Shown here in pieces: positions 39,594 to 48,000 of a DNA stretch of 64,000 bases (within the stretch, counting starts at the first letter, position 1; each line of letters opens with the position of its first letter). The position numbers and the translations under genes were made by a program. The DNA lies in assembly GCA_964508715.1 (NCBI GenBank), contig CAZDUX010000004.1, positions 124,001 through 188,000 of the forward strand, in the 5' to 3' direction. The notes beneath the pieces are model-generated. The model was not told the DNA's origin. It did no database searches and saw nothing but the letters and a program-made list of their open reading frames with translations. This DNA comes from JAKALX01 sp964508715 (GTDB taxonomy: Bacteria > Chloroflexota > Dehalococcoidia > Tepidiformales > Tepidiformaceae).

Positions 39594-42302
39594 TCAGGCG
39601 GTGGCCAGGTGCTGCGGTTCGTGCAGCAGCTGCCTCAGGACGAACTGCAGAATCCCGCCATGCCGGTAGTAATCCAGCTCCACAGGCGTGTCGATCCGGC
39701 AGGTCACCGTGAACGTCGTCTGCTTGCCTGCTGCATCGGTGGCCGTCACCTTCAGCTGCTTTCCTGGCGCGAGGTCGCCGGCGATTCCACTGATCGAGAA
39801 CGTCTCTTCGCCACTCAGCCCGAGCGATTCGCGGCTCTCGTTCGGCAGGTACTGGAGCGGTAGCACACCCATGCCAACGAGGTTCGAGCGATGGATCCGC
39901 TCGTAGCTCTCGGCGATTACTGCCCGCGCACCGAGCAGCGCCACACCCTTCGCCGCCCAGTCGCGCGATGACCCGGTGCCGTACTCTTTGCCCGCCAGGA
40001 TGATGAGCGGCACGCCATCGGCCTTGTACTTCTCCGACGCCTCGAAGATCGACATCTGGGTGCCATCCGGGAGGTGGCGGGTCAGTCCGCCCTCGGTGCC
40101 TGGCGCAAGCTGGTTGCGCAGCCGGATGTTCGCAAACGTCCCCCGGATCATGACTTCGTGGTTCCCGCGCCGCGACCCGTAGGAGTTGAAGTCCTCGCGT
40201 TTCACCTCGAGGTCCTGGAGGTACTTCCCGGCCGGCCCGCTCGCGCTGATGTTCCCCGCTGGCGAGATATGGTCCGTCGTCACCGAATCGCCCACCATCA
40301 CCAGCACTCGCGCGCCGCTGATATCGGCGAGGGGGGCCGGGTCGTGCGGCATATTGTCGAAGTACGGGGGGTTCTTGACGTAGGTCGAATCCGGGTCCCA
40401 CGAGTAGAGTTCGCCCGTCGGAACCGCGAGTTCGCGCCATGCCTCGGTGCCTTCGAACACCTGGCTGTACTCCTTGCGGAACATCTCCGATTTCACGTGC
40501 TTCCGCACCGCATCCTCGATCTCGGCCTGCGTCGGCCAGATGTCGCGCAGGAAGACCGGGCGCCCTTCCCGGTCTTCCCCGATGGGGTCGTTCTGGATGT
40601 CGGTATCCATGCTCCCGGCGATCGCATAGGCCACCACCAGGGGTGGCGACGCCAGGTAGTTCGCACGCACCTCCGGGTTGATCCTGCCCTCGAAATTCCG
40701 GTTGCCCGAGAGCACCGAGACGGCAACGAGATCGCCATCGTGGATCGCGTTGGCGATTGGTTCACTGACGGGCCCGGAGTTGCCGATGCACGTGGTGCAA
40801 CCGTAGCCGACGAGCTGGAAGCCCAGGGCATCGAGATACGGCTGGAGCCCCGCTTCCTCCAGGTATTCGGTCACGACCTTCGAGCCGGGCGCCAGGCTCG
40901 TCTTCACCCACGGCTTCGTCTGCAACCCTTTCTCGACGGCCTTTTTCGCGACGATTCCCGCTGCGAGCATGACCTCCGGGTTCGAGGTATTGGTGCAGCT
41001 CGTGATCGCAGCGATCACGACGGCGCCATGGTGCAGCTGGTACCCCTCGTCCCCGTGGATGATCGTCTGGGCCGCCTCCAGGTCGGCATCCGCGCCGGCC
41101 AGCCCTGGCAGGCTCGCCTCCCAGGTCGATTTCGCTTCCGAGAGCCTGATCCGGTCCTGTGGCCGCCGCGGACCCGCGATCGCCGGTTCCACATCGCCGA
41201 GGTCCAACTCCAGCGTGTCGCTGAACATGGGGTCGGGGGTCGAATCGGTCCGGAAGATCCCCTGTTCTTTCGTATAAGCCTCAACGAGCTGAACCAGCTC
41301 CTCGGGCCGCCCGCTAAATCGCAGGTAGCGGAGCGTCTCGTCGTCCACCGGGAAGAAGCCCATCGTGGCGCCATATTCCGGAGCCATGTTCGCGATCGTC
41401 GCTCGCGCCGCGAGTGTCAGGGTCGAAAGCCCCGGCCCGTAGAACTCGACGAACTTCCCAACGACGCCCCTGGCCCGGAGCATCTGCGTCACGCGGAGCA
41501 CGAGGTCCGTGCCCGTTGCCCCTTCCCGCAGTTTGCCGGTGAGCCGGAAGCCGACCACTTCCGGGATGAGCATCGAGACGGGCTGCCCGAGCATCGCCGC
41601 CTCGGCCTCGATGCCACCGACGCCCCACCCGAGGACGCCGAGGCCATTCACCATCGTCGTGTGCGAGTCCGTGCCGACGAGCGAATCCGGGTAGGCAGAC
41701 ATCTGCCCGGCCTCATCCTTGCGGAACACCACCGAAGCCAGGTACTCCAGGTTCACCTGGTGCACGATCCCGGTGCCGGGCGGCACTACCCGGAAGTTGT
41801 TGAATGCCTGCTGGCCCCAGCGCAGGAAGGTGTACCGCTCCTGGTTTCGCTCGAACTCGATCTCCACGTTCCGGACGAACGCTTCGGCCGACCCAAACGA
41901 ATCCACCTGGACCGAATGGTCGATTACCAGGTCCACCGGCTGGAGCGGGTTGATGCGCTTCGGGTCGCCGCCCATCGTGCGGATCGCATCGCGCATCGAG
42001 GCGAGGTCCACCACGACTGGTACACCGGTGAAATCCTGCAACAGCACACGCGCCGGGGTGAAGGCGATCTCCCGGTCGCTGCCTGCGTTCGGAGTCCAGC
42101 CTGCGAGGGCGCGAATATCGTCTGCGGTGACTGCCCGCCCGTCCTCGGTGCGGAGCAGGTTCTCGAGCAGGATCTTGAGCGAAAATGGCAGGCGGCTGAC
42201 ATTCCCGATGTTCGCCTCCGAGAGGGCTCCGAGCCGGAAGATCTCGTAATCCGTGCTCCCTGAGCGCAATTGCCCCTGGCTGCCGAAGCTGTTTGGATGC
42301 AT
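39594..42302 (-). CDS. acnA: aconitate hydratase A
   Basis: A 902-residue [4Fe-4S] aconitase, interconverting citrate and isocitrate. The three cluster cysteines lie in TSCTNTSNPEV and in GYGCTTCIGNSG. Other signatures include VPVVVDLASMRDA, GTDSHTTMVNGLGVLGWGVG, IGEDREGRPVFLRDIWP and the C-terminal swivel domain (ISPAGNISA, GMGVLPLQY). Start: ATG 42302 (MHPNSFGSQGQ) with AAGGA upstream; an extra 18-residue extension upstream is unlike the family. Such enzymes can also bind mRNA when the cluster is lost. Same strand as icd. Confidence 0.97.
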   Translation of the reverse strand: MHPNSFGSQGQLRSGSTDYEIFRLGALSEANIGNVSRLPFSLKILLENLLRTEDGRAVTADDIRALAGWTPNAGSDREIAFTPARVLLQDFTGVPVVVDLASMRDAIRTMGGDPKRINPLQPVDLVIDHSVQVDSFGSAEAFVRNVEIEFERNQERYTFLRWGQQAFNNFRVVPPGTGIVHQVNLEYLASVVFRKDEAGQMSAYPDSLVGTDSHTTMVNGLGVLGWGVGGIEAEAAMLGQPVSMLIPEVVGFRLTGKLREGATGTDLVLRVTQMLRARGVVGKFVEFYGPGLSTLTLAARATIANMAPEYGATMGFFPVDDETLRYLRFSGRPEELVQLVEAYTKEQGIFRTDSTPDPMFSDTLELDLGDVEPAIAGPRRPQDRIRLSEAKSTWEASLPGLAGADADLEAAQTIIHGDEGYQLHHGAVVIAAITSCTNTSNPEVMLAAGIVAKKAVEKGLQTKPWVKTSLAPGSKVVTEYLEEAGLQPYLDALGFQLVGYGCTTCIGNSGPVSEPIANAIHDGDLVAVSVLSGNRNFEGRINPEVRANYLASPPLVVAYAIAGSMDTDIQNDPIGEDREGRPVFLRDIWPTQAEIEDAVRKHVKSEMFRKEYSQVFEGTEAWRELAVPTGELYSWDPDSTYVKNPPYFDNMPHDPAPLADISGARVLVMVGDSVTTDHISPAGNISASGPAGKYLQDLEVKREDFNSYGSRRGNHEVMIRGTFANIRLRNQLAPGTEGGLTRHLPDGTQMSIFEASEKYKADGVPLIILAGKEYGTGSSRDWAAKGVALLGARAVIAESYERIHRSNLVGMGVLPLQYLPNESRESLGLSGEETFSISGIAGDLAPGKQLKVTATDAAGKQTTFTVTCRIDTPVELDYYRHGGILQFVLRQLLHEPQHLATA

Positions 42303-42684
42303 CTCATCGTCCTTTCCTGGTGAGCGCTGTGCCCAAAGCACAGGGTGGTGCGACATCGCCGGCAGAAAACCGGCGGCGGCCTAAGGAAACCGGCGCGTGC
42401 GGGGTGGGCTCGTTCCCATTTCCCAAGCCTCCTTCCACTGCGTGTGGGAGTACCTGGGCCCTTTCCCGGCGGCGTCGAACGACCCGGGATTTCGTCTCTA
42501 CCAGGCTCCCGCGACTTCCCGCGTGTGGGGACCGTTGGGCCCGGGGCTGGCTCTTGGGTGGGACGAACATGGGGAGTATAGCACCCCCGGCCCGTTACCA
42601 GCGCTTCACTGCAGCTGCATCCAGCGTAAAGAACCCGTGCAGCGCGATAGGAATCGGGAAAGCCCACCTCCTATCCTTGGATCC
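42303..42684. other. divergent spacer between acnA and a histidine kinase, with acnA leader hairpins
   Basis: No coding frame is supported in these 382 bases. On the acnA (minus) strand the leader can form CTGTGC...GCACAG (6-base stem) and CGCCGG...CCGGCG (6-base stem) within the 80 bases before the start. The kinase side has no clear ribosome site. No T-box or known riboswitch core was recognised. Confidence 0.4.
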
Positions 42685-44187
42685 ATGGGCAATCCTCCCG
42701 CACCAAAAGGCCCGTCCCTCGAGGGCGCGCTCCTCTCCGAAGTCCTGCAACAGCTACCCGTGGGGGTCATCGTCGCGGAAGCACCTTCTGGCCGCCTGAT
42801 GATGGCCAATAGCCAGGTTGGCCGGATCTGGCGCCGCCGCTTCGATGGTGTGGATGACCTCGCCAGTTGCGATGGCTGCCGTGGCTTCTCGCCCGACGGC
42901 CGGGAATACGAGGCCGCGCAATGGCCCCTTGCCCGCACCGTCGCGACCGGTGAGCCCGTCGAGGGCGAGCTCGTCCGCATCCTCCGCGGCGACGGCACGT
43001 TTGGCGAAGTACGTATCGACTCCTCGCCCGTCTGCGATGCCGGGGGCCGCGTCTCCGCCGCCGTTGCTGTCGTTGAAGATGTGACCGAGGAGCACGCGTT
43101 CAGGGCCGATAGCGCCCGCCTCGCCGCCATCGTGGAAGGCTCGCTCGATTCGGTCATCACCGTCGATCATGGGTTCCGCATCCTCACCTGGAACAGCGGT
43201 TCGGAGCAGCTCTACGGCTACACCGCCTCCGAGGCCGTAGGGCAGCTCTACGAAATGGTCTTTCCGCATGGTGCGGTCACCGAGATGGAACAGCACGTTC
43301 GCGCATCATTCGAAGGCCACCGGTTTCCGCCGTTCGAATCGGTGCGCCGCATTCGTTCCGGCGCCATCATCCCTGTCTCGGTCACCCTGTCGCCGGTTCC
43401 CGGCCCTCACGGCGAAGTCATTGCGGTCTCTGCGGTCGCCCGTGATATCTCCCAGCAGAAGCGTCTGGAGGAAGAACTCCGGCGCGCCAACGATGCCAAG
43501 GACGAGTTCCTCGGTTTCGTTTCCCACGAGATGCGCAACCCCCTCACGTCGGTCGTGGGGCTCGCCGAAGTGCTCCAGCGCCGGGCCGGGTCGATAACGC
43601 CCGAGCTACTGAGGGAGACAGTTGGCCAGCTCGTCGATGATGCCCATCGCCTCCAGTCGCTCATCGAGAATATGCTCGTTCTCGCACGCGTCGAACATAC
43701 CGACGCTGAGACCGAGCCTGTCCTCCTGCAACGACTGATCTCCCGGGTCGCCAGGGAGTATGAGGCTGGCGGCCGGCCCATCGAAATGGGCATCCCTCCC
43801 GGCCTGCCGCCGGTCGAGGCGCACCCCACCTGGGCTGAGCAGATTATCGAGAACCTGGTCGCCAATGCTGTCAAGTACAGCGGGCCCGAGGGCCGTATCC
43901 GCATCGAGGCTGAGGCGTCTCCCCACGACGTGACGGTCCACGTCCTTGATTCTGGCCCTGGTGTCGATGGCGAAGAGCTCGAAAAGGTCTTCCTCGCCTT
44001 CCAGCGCCTCGAACGCGACCGTTTTCGTGCCCAGGGATCGGGCCTCGGGCTCGCCGTTTGCCGCCGCCTCGTCGAGCTCATGAACGGTTCGATCTGGGCC
44101 GAGCCGCCCTCCGCTGGCTGGGGTGGACGATTCGCCTTCCGCCTCCCCCGAGTTGAATCTGATCCGGCCGAAGAAAAGGCGACCTGA
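42685..44187 (+). CDS. PAS-PAS sensor histidine kinase
   Basis: A 500-residue soluble kinase. Two PAS domains cover about residues 20-140 (VLQQLPVGVIVAEAPSGRLM) and 150-265 (GSLDSVITVDHGFRILTWNS, then YGYTASEAVGQLYEM). The HisKA dimer/phosphoacceptor site is FVSHEMRNPLTSVVGLAEVL (His near residue 283), and the ATPase domain has the N box ENLVANAVKYSG, DSGPGVDGEELEKVF and GSGLGLAVCRR. No membrane segment is visible, so it senses an intracellular cue. No response regulator adjoins it. The ATG follows a weak site (TATCCTTGGATCC); the N-terminal extension in the same frame is rejected. Confidence 0.93.
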   Translation: MGNPPAPKGPSLEGALLSEVLQQLPVGVIVAEAPSGRLMMANSQVGRIWRRRFDGVDDLASCDGCRGFSPDGREYEAAQWPLARTVATGEPVEGELVRILRGDGTFGEVRIDSSPVCDAGGRVSAAVAVVEDVTEEHAFRADSARLAAIVEGSLDSVITVDHGFRILTWNSGSEQLYGYTASEAVGQLYEMVFPHGAVTEMEQHVRASFEGHRFPPFESVRRIRSGAIIPVSVTLSPVPGPHGEVIAVSAVARDISQQKRLEEELRRANDAKDEFLGFVSHEMRNPLTSVVGLAEVLQRRAGSITPELLRETVGQLVDDAHRLQSLIENMLVLARVEHTDAETEPVLLQRLISRVAREYEAGGRPIEMGIPPGLPPVEAHPTWAEQIIENLVANAVKYSGPEGRIRIEAEASPHDVTVHVLDSGPGVDGEELEKVFLAFQRLERDRFRAQGSGLGLAVCRRLVELMNGSIWAEPPSAGWGGRFAFRLPRVESDPAEEKAT

Positions 44188-44337
44188 ATTCGGGGTTAGA
44201 CTGATGACACGTGACGTTTACTGCTGCTATTCTTCCCACTGGTACCCGCGTTCCATCGGCCTCACGGAGAGGTCAGTACTTTCACAGGCGCCCGATGACC
44301 GTAGGTAATCAAGGAATTTTGTTTGGAGGACGTCGGG

Positions 44338-44859
44338 TTGCCTTTCACCGACAAATCGCTCACCTGCATTGATTGCAGCCAGGAGTTCGTCTTTACCGCA
44401 GGTGAGCAGGAGTTCCATAACTCCAAGGGGTTCACGAATGAACCCCGGCGCTGTCCCAGCTGCCGCCGTGCCCGCAAGGGCATGGATCCCAATGCCGCCC
44501 CCCGGCCCGAGCGTCAGCTCTACTCCGTGACCTGCGCCTCGTGCGGGAAAGACGCCAGGGTCCCCTTCGAACCAACGGGTAACCGCCCGGTTTACTGCAG
44601 CGATTGCTTCAAGCCAGCCCCTCGTCCCTCCTATAGCGGCGGTGGCGGCGGCGGCTACAGCGGTGGTGGCGGAGGCGGTGGCTACAGCGGCGGCGGTAGC
44701 GGGTACGGCGGCGGCAGCAGCCGTGGTGGCCGCTCCGACTATGGCGGCGGCGGCTATAGCGATTTCGGTGGCGGCTTTGGCGGTGAATACGGTGGTGGCG
44801 GAGGCGGCGGCCGCCGTGGCGGTGGCCGCGACCGCGATCGCCGCGATAAGCGCTGGTAG
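44338..44859 (+). CDS. zinc-ribbon protein (zf-trcl-like) with Gly-rich tail
   Basis: A 173-residue protein with two zinc-ribbon modules and a low-complexity tail. The first (residues about 10-45: LTCIDCSQEFVFTAGEQEFH and EPRRCPSC) matches the probable zinc-ribbon family zf-trcl, with four paired cysteines. The second module (TCASCG and YCSDC) has another CxxC pair set. Residues about 105-173 are Gly/Ser/Tyr/Arg-rich (YSGGGGGGYSGG, RRGGGRDRDRRDKRW), like RNA-binding RGG proteins. The TTG start at 44338 lies 7 bases after TTGGAGGA. Function is not established; a nucleic-acid-binding role is inference. Confidence 0.85.
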   Translation: MPFTDKSLTCIDCSQEFVFTAGEQEFHNSKGFTNEPRRCPSCRRARKGMDPNAAPRPERQLYSVTCASCGKDARVPFEPTGNRPVYCSDCFKPAPRPSYSGGGGGGYSGGGGGGGYSGGGSGYGGGSSRGGRSDYGGGGYSDFGGGFGGEYGGGGGGGRRGGGRDRDRRDKRW

Positions 44860-44891
44860 CCCCTTCGGGCAGCCACAGCAACTGAACCATG

Positions 44892-44919
44892 AGCCGGGAG
44901 GAATCCTCCCGGCTTTCCT
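44892..44919 (+). terminator. intrinsic terminator of the zinc-ribbon gene
   Basis: AGCCGGGAGG (44892-44901) pairs perfectly with CCTCCCGGCT (44905-44914) around AAT, followed by TTCCTG. It lies 32 bases after the stop codon and 20 bases before the tRNA gene. Confidence 0.75.
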
Positions 44920-44938
44920 GTATCATCCAAAGCGGCGT

Positions 44939-45014
44939 GGGCTCGTAGCTCAGCGGTGAGAGCGGCCGGCTCATAACCGGTTGGTCGTCGGTTCGAATCC
45001 GGCCGAGCCCACCA
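44939..45014 (+). tRNA. tRNA with CAT anticodon (tRNA-Met, or tRNA-Ile2)
   Basis: A 76-base tRNA with the CCA end encoded. The acceptor stem GGGCTCG pairs with CGAGCCC. The D stem is GCTC/GAGC, the anticodon stem GCCGG/CCGGT with loop CTCATAA (anticodon 44972-44974), and the T arm is GTCGG TTCGAAT CCGGC. The discriminator is A, then CCA. CAT occurs in elongator tRNA-Met and in tRNA-Ile2 modified by TilS; the GGCTCATAACC anticodon arm resembles the latter in other bacteria. The two cannot be separated here. Confidence 0.93.
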
Positions 45015-45018
45015 CCCG

Positions 45019-45091
45019 TTTCTGTCGACTTCCTCCCCCAACGCGCAACAGGTCGTTTCCCCGCACGGAACTCGCCGCTTTCTGTCGACTT
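45019..45091. repeat. two direct copies of a 13-bp sequence after the tRNA
   Basis: TTTCTGTCGACTT occurs at 45019-45031 and again at 45079-45091, exactly 60 bases apart. The first copy lies four bases beyond the tRNA end. No mobile-element gene lies between them. Confidence 0.8.
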
Positions 45092-45178
45092 TGCTGATTT
45101 GGCTTGCGATCATCTGCCGGTATCCGCAGAATCGCCTCGATTCACGAGATCTGAATCGTCACAGAGGAGGCCACGACA

Positions 45179-45829
45179 ATGGCCTGGTACGACGACAAGA
45201 AGCGAACATCGTATGTCGCTGAGTACAAGGATGCGAAGGCAGTCGACGACGACGCAAAGAAAGCAGGTCCCAAAGGTTGGACGATTGTCTCAACCACTGG
45301 CGAAGACGGGAAAGTCCGTGTTGTTGGCACCCTCGCAAAGGGTGCACTCACGGGCGGAATCGGCCTCCTCGTGTTCGGTCGGAGCCGCAGGAAGGCAAAG
45401 GTGATCGTCAGTTGGCAGCGCGTCGTAGAGGTGCCTTCAGCGTCGGCACCCTCAATGGTGCCCGCTCAACCTGCTCTCCAGGGGGTCCCCGTTGATGCAC
45501 AGGGCTGGGCCATCGGTCCGGGTGGCGTGCCAATGAAGCCGGTTACCGTCGTAGGAGTCGGTGCCTACCAGAGCGCGCTTTCCCGCATCGTGGGAAGTAG
45601 TCAGTTGACGGTTGCGACTGCCGAACTCAGGCGGGAGCCCAACAACAAGTACAACGCTAAGGCTGTTCAGGTGCTAATCGCCCGCAACGTAGTTGGATAT
45701 CTGCCAATGGAACTCGATACGTGGTCCCCTGCGCTCGAGAGCTTCCGCCAAACGTTCAGTTGTCCGGCCGAAGTCCGTGGCACCAAAGGGGCTCTCGGAG
45801 TCCGCATCTTCCTTCCAGATCTCGAATAG
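45179..45829 (+). CDS. HIRAN-domain protein
   Basis: A 216-residue protein. The C-terminal half (VTVVGVGAYQSALSRIVG, then ELRREPNNKYNAKAVQV and VGYLPMELD) has the HIRAN pattern: an N-terminal beta strand, L-R-E-P-N-x-x-x-N-A motif and a GYLP strand. HIRAN domains, usually attached to helicases such as HLTF or to nucleases, bind DNA ends or stalled forks. The N-terminal part (VVGTLAKGALTGGIGLLVFG then RSRRKAKVIVSWQRV) has a hydrophobic segment that could be a membrane insertion. GAGGAGG precedes the ATG. No nuclease or helicase gene adjoins it. Confidence 0.75.
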   Translation: MAWYDDKKRTSYVAEYKDAKAVDDDAKKAGPKGWTIVSTTGEDGKVRVVGTLAKGALTGGIGLLVFGRSRRKAKVIVSWQRVVEVPSASAPSMVPAQPALQGVPVDAQGWAIGPGGVPMKPVTVVGVGAYQSALSRIVGSSQLTVATAELRREPNNKYNAKAVQVLIARNVVGYLPMELDTWSPALESFRQTFSCPAEVRGTKGALGVRIFLPDLE

Positions 45830-45894
45830 CGGAGTCCAGCCTCCCGGCCTATGCAACACCTTCCTCCCCCACCCCCCAACACGGAGACCCGCCC

Positions 45895-46629
45895 GTGCGT
45901 GACCCCGATGGCATCCACAATTTCCGCACCGTCGGCGCCTACTCCCTCGCTTCTGGCGGCCACTTTCGCGCCGGGATGATCTACCGTTCCGGCGCGCTCG
46001 AACGCATGAGCCCCGAGGACCGCGCATGGCTCGAAGGTGAGGTTGGCGTCCGTACCATCCTCGACCTTCGCCACCCCGATGAACTCGCTTTCTCCGCACA
46101 ACGCCACGCCCTCGGCGATTACGTCCTCCCACTCTCGATCTTCCCCGAAGAGCAGGCAGAGGAAGACCTCATCGCGGAACTCAACGGCCTCTACGGCCCC
46201 GGCCCCAGCCCGCGCCGCTATCTGCATTACCTCGATGTCGGTGGCGACCGGCTGGCCCGCGCCTTCTCCCTGTTTGCGGAAGAGCCGCGCTACCCCTTCC
46301 TTGTCCATTGCACCGCCGGAAAGGACCGCACCGGCGTCCTCGTCGGCATGATCATGGATGTGGTCGGCTGCACACCGGGCGACATCGCCGCCGAGTACGC
46401 CCTCAGCGATGCCAGCATCGACCGCCTCATCGCCTACCTGCGCGCCATGGGCCGCGATCTCCAGGGCAGCGACGATGAGATCCGCGCCCGGATGTCGACC
46501 CCTCCCGAGCGCATGGCTGGCTTCATCGATCTCGTTCGCGAAAAGCACGGCGGCTCCGAGGCGTTCTTCCGCCGCCAGGGTGTGCCGGCCGGGACTATCG
46601 AGCGCGTCCGCTCACTACTCACCGCCTGA
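45895..46629 (+). CDS. protein-tyrosine/serine phosphatase (Y_phosphatase3 family)
   Basis: A 244-residue phosphatase of the bacterial Y_phosphatase3 type. The GTG at 45895 has GGAG eight bases upstream and gives VRDPDGIHNFRTVGAYSLAS. The N-terminal NFRTVG and the P-loop HCTAGKDRTGVLVGMI (nucleophilic Cys near residue 139, with Arg six residues on) are diagnostic. Lys at the third P-loop position suggests phosphoinositide or mixed specificity, as in Mycobacterium PtpB-like enzymes. No signal peptide is seen. It converges with the HTTM membrane gene; the stop codons are five bases apart. Confidence 0.9.
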   Translation: MRDPDGIHNFRTVGAYSLASGGHFRAGMIYRSGALERMSPEDRAWLEGEVGVRTILDLRHPDELAFSAQRHALGDYVLPLSIFPEEQAEEDLIAELNGLYGPGPSPRRYLHYLDVGGDRLARAFSLFAEEPRYPFLVHCTAGKDRTGVLVGMIMDVVGCTPGDIAAEYALSDASIDRLIAYLRAMGRDLQGSDDEIRARMSTPPERMAGFIDLVREKHGGSEAFFRRQGVPAGTIERVRSLLTA

Positions 46630-46633
46630 CAGG

Positions 46634-47557
46634 CTACCCGCGCGGCGTTCCCGTCCCGGCCGTCAGCGGTGTATTCGCGTGCTTTTTCCTCCCCGGCCGC
46701 CAGCGCCCGGGTTGCAGCCTTGGCATCGCCGGGTCCGCCCAGGCGAACAGAACCGCGATACCAAGGATCGAGAACGTCTCCACGTCCGCTGTGAACTGGA
46801 TCATCACGTGGAAGACCACCGCCACGAAGACCGCGAACGGCCGCGTTCGCCGCCACCACAACCCGCTGGCGATGAACAACTCGGTCGCGATCACCAGCTT
46901 TGCCGCGAAGGTGTGAAACGACCGCTCGAGCACGAGGTCGGCGACCCACCCCGGCAGCACCGATGCTCGCACCGCCGCTTCCTGCTCGATCAGCCGCCCC
47001 CACGTCACCGTCCCGTTGAACCAGTCGGGGTCCAGGAGTTTGCTCGTGCCCGATGCCGCGTAGACGGTGGCGCATTCAAACCGCAGGAGCCAGAGCGGCC
47101 AGCCGGGTGCCGGCCGGATAGCCTCGCCGAATCCCCTGCGTGCCCGCAGCCATGCATCGACCGAGAGCTCCCGGCCGCACGGTGCAATCGCCAGCACCGC
47201 GAGCACGATGACGAGGTACGCCCGATTGTTATGGAAGTGCGTCGTCGAAAGGAACAGGTTGTAGGCCACCACGCCGAATGTTAGTTTCGTCGTCACCCCC
47301 GAGAGTATCCCGGCCGACATCGCGAATGCGGCGGCGAACCCAATCACCAGCACTGCGCCATACGCGGCCCCCGGGAGCTCCGGATACCAGCTCGTGTAGG
47401 GGTGATAGAAGGAGTCCTGGTAGCTGTGCCCTTGCAGCGCGTCTCTCATAATCGGGTACAGGTGCCACGCCGCGATCAGGCCAACGAGGATCCGCACCAC
47501 CGCAAGCGATCGCATCCTCACCGGTGCACCCAGTAGCCGGTCGAGCTGCTCGATCAC
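46634..47557 (-). CDS. HTTM-domain membrane protein
   Basis: A 307-residue multi-spanning protein. The GTG start overlaps the stop codon of the upstream gene by two bases (GTGA), so the pair is co-translated. Hydrophobic segments lie throughout (MRSLAVVRILVGLIAAWHLY, AAYGAVLVIGFAAAFAMSAG, YLVIVLAVLAIAP, FAVFVAVVFHVMIQF and VETFSILGIAVLFAWAD). The conserved LSTTHFHNN, TVYAASGTSKLLDPDW and FHTFA residues match the HTTM (vitamin-K-carboxylase-like membrane) family. Carboxylase activity is not implied. The partner gene, a single-helix protein, is directly upstream. Confidence 0.82.
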   Translation of the reverse strand: MIEQLDRLLGAPVRMRSLAVVRILVGLIAAWHLYPIMRDALQGHSYQDSFYHPYTSWYPELPGAAYGAVLVIGFAAAFAMSAGILSGVTTKLTFGVVAYNLFLSTTHFHNNRAYLVIVLAVLAIAPCGRELSVDAWLRARRGFGEAIRPAPGWPLWLLRFECATVYAASGTSKLLDPDWFNGTVTWGRLIEQEAAVRASVLPGWVADLVLERSFHTFAAKLVIATELFIASGLWWRRTRPFAVFVAVVFHVMIQFTADVETFSILGIAVLFAWADPAMPRLQPGRWRPGRKKHANTPLTAGTGTPRG

Positions 47558-48000
47558 CCCGCCTGGCGCTCCGGGCTCCGGATGATTCGTACGTGTGGTG
47601 CGCCCATGTTGAACCACGTCGTCACCGTCGCCTCGTAATACACCGTTGCCGTGTCTCTCGGTGTATTGGCTGCCACCCATGCGAGCGCTTCATAGAGGAA
47701 TGCGAGCTGGTTGGCGATACCTGCATCTGCGTGCTTCTTCACCCACGGCGACCAGAGCCCGCGATCGCTCACCATCGCGTTCCAGTCGTAACCGGCCCAT
47801 GGCTGTTCGATCGAAATCCTCTGTCCGTCCGCGGTCACCCGCACGATGTCGGCCTGCCACGAGCTCGCCTCGGGGAACATCTGGAAGCCAAACTCCTTGT
47901 GCGGTGCCCAGTACGCGCGGATCACGAAGAAGAGCTGCAGCACAATCACCCCGAGGAAGATCGCGCGGCGTAGCCGAACCCGGGCCTGGCTGCTGACCAT
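47554..48000 (-). CDS. membrane-anchored partner of the HTTM protein
   Basis: A 148-residue protein with one N-terminal hydrophobic helix (AIFLGVIVLQLFFVIRAYWA, residues 13-32) and a soluble outer part: EFGFQMFPEASSWQADIVRV, QPWAGYDWNAMVSDRGLWSP and AHVRIIRSP-like strands. A fused or adjacent protein of this type is common next to HTTM genes, suggesting a complex. The ATG has GCGGAGGTGGCCG upstream. Function unknown. It is the first gene of a two-gene operon with the HTTM protein. Confidence 0.7.
   Translation of the reverse strand: MVSSQARVRLRRAIFLGVIVLQLFFVIRAYWAPHKEFGFQMFPEASSWQADIVRVTADGQRISIEQPWAGYDWNAMVSDRGLWSPWVKKHADAGIANQLAFLYEALAWVAANTPRDTATVYYEATVTTWFNMGAPHVRIIRSPERQAG

Noticed and set aside
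40074..42263. A 729-codon open frame on the plus strand opposite acnA
   Set aside because: It is the antisense shadow of a conserved, motif-complete aconitase; its composition (Arg/His/Asp-rich) and lack of any recognisable motif fit a GC-rich shadow.
42303..42684. A T-box or other known riboswitch in the acnA leader
   Set aside because: GC-rich stems are present but no T-box consensus or conserved riboswitch core could be recognised.
44640..44840. CRISPR-like repeat in the zinc-ribbon gene
   Set aside because: It is a coding low-complexity Gly/Ser/Tyr tail, with no spacer structure.
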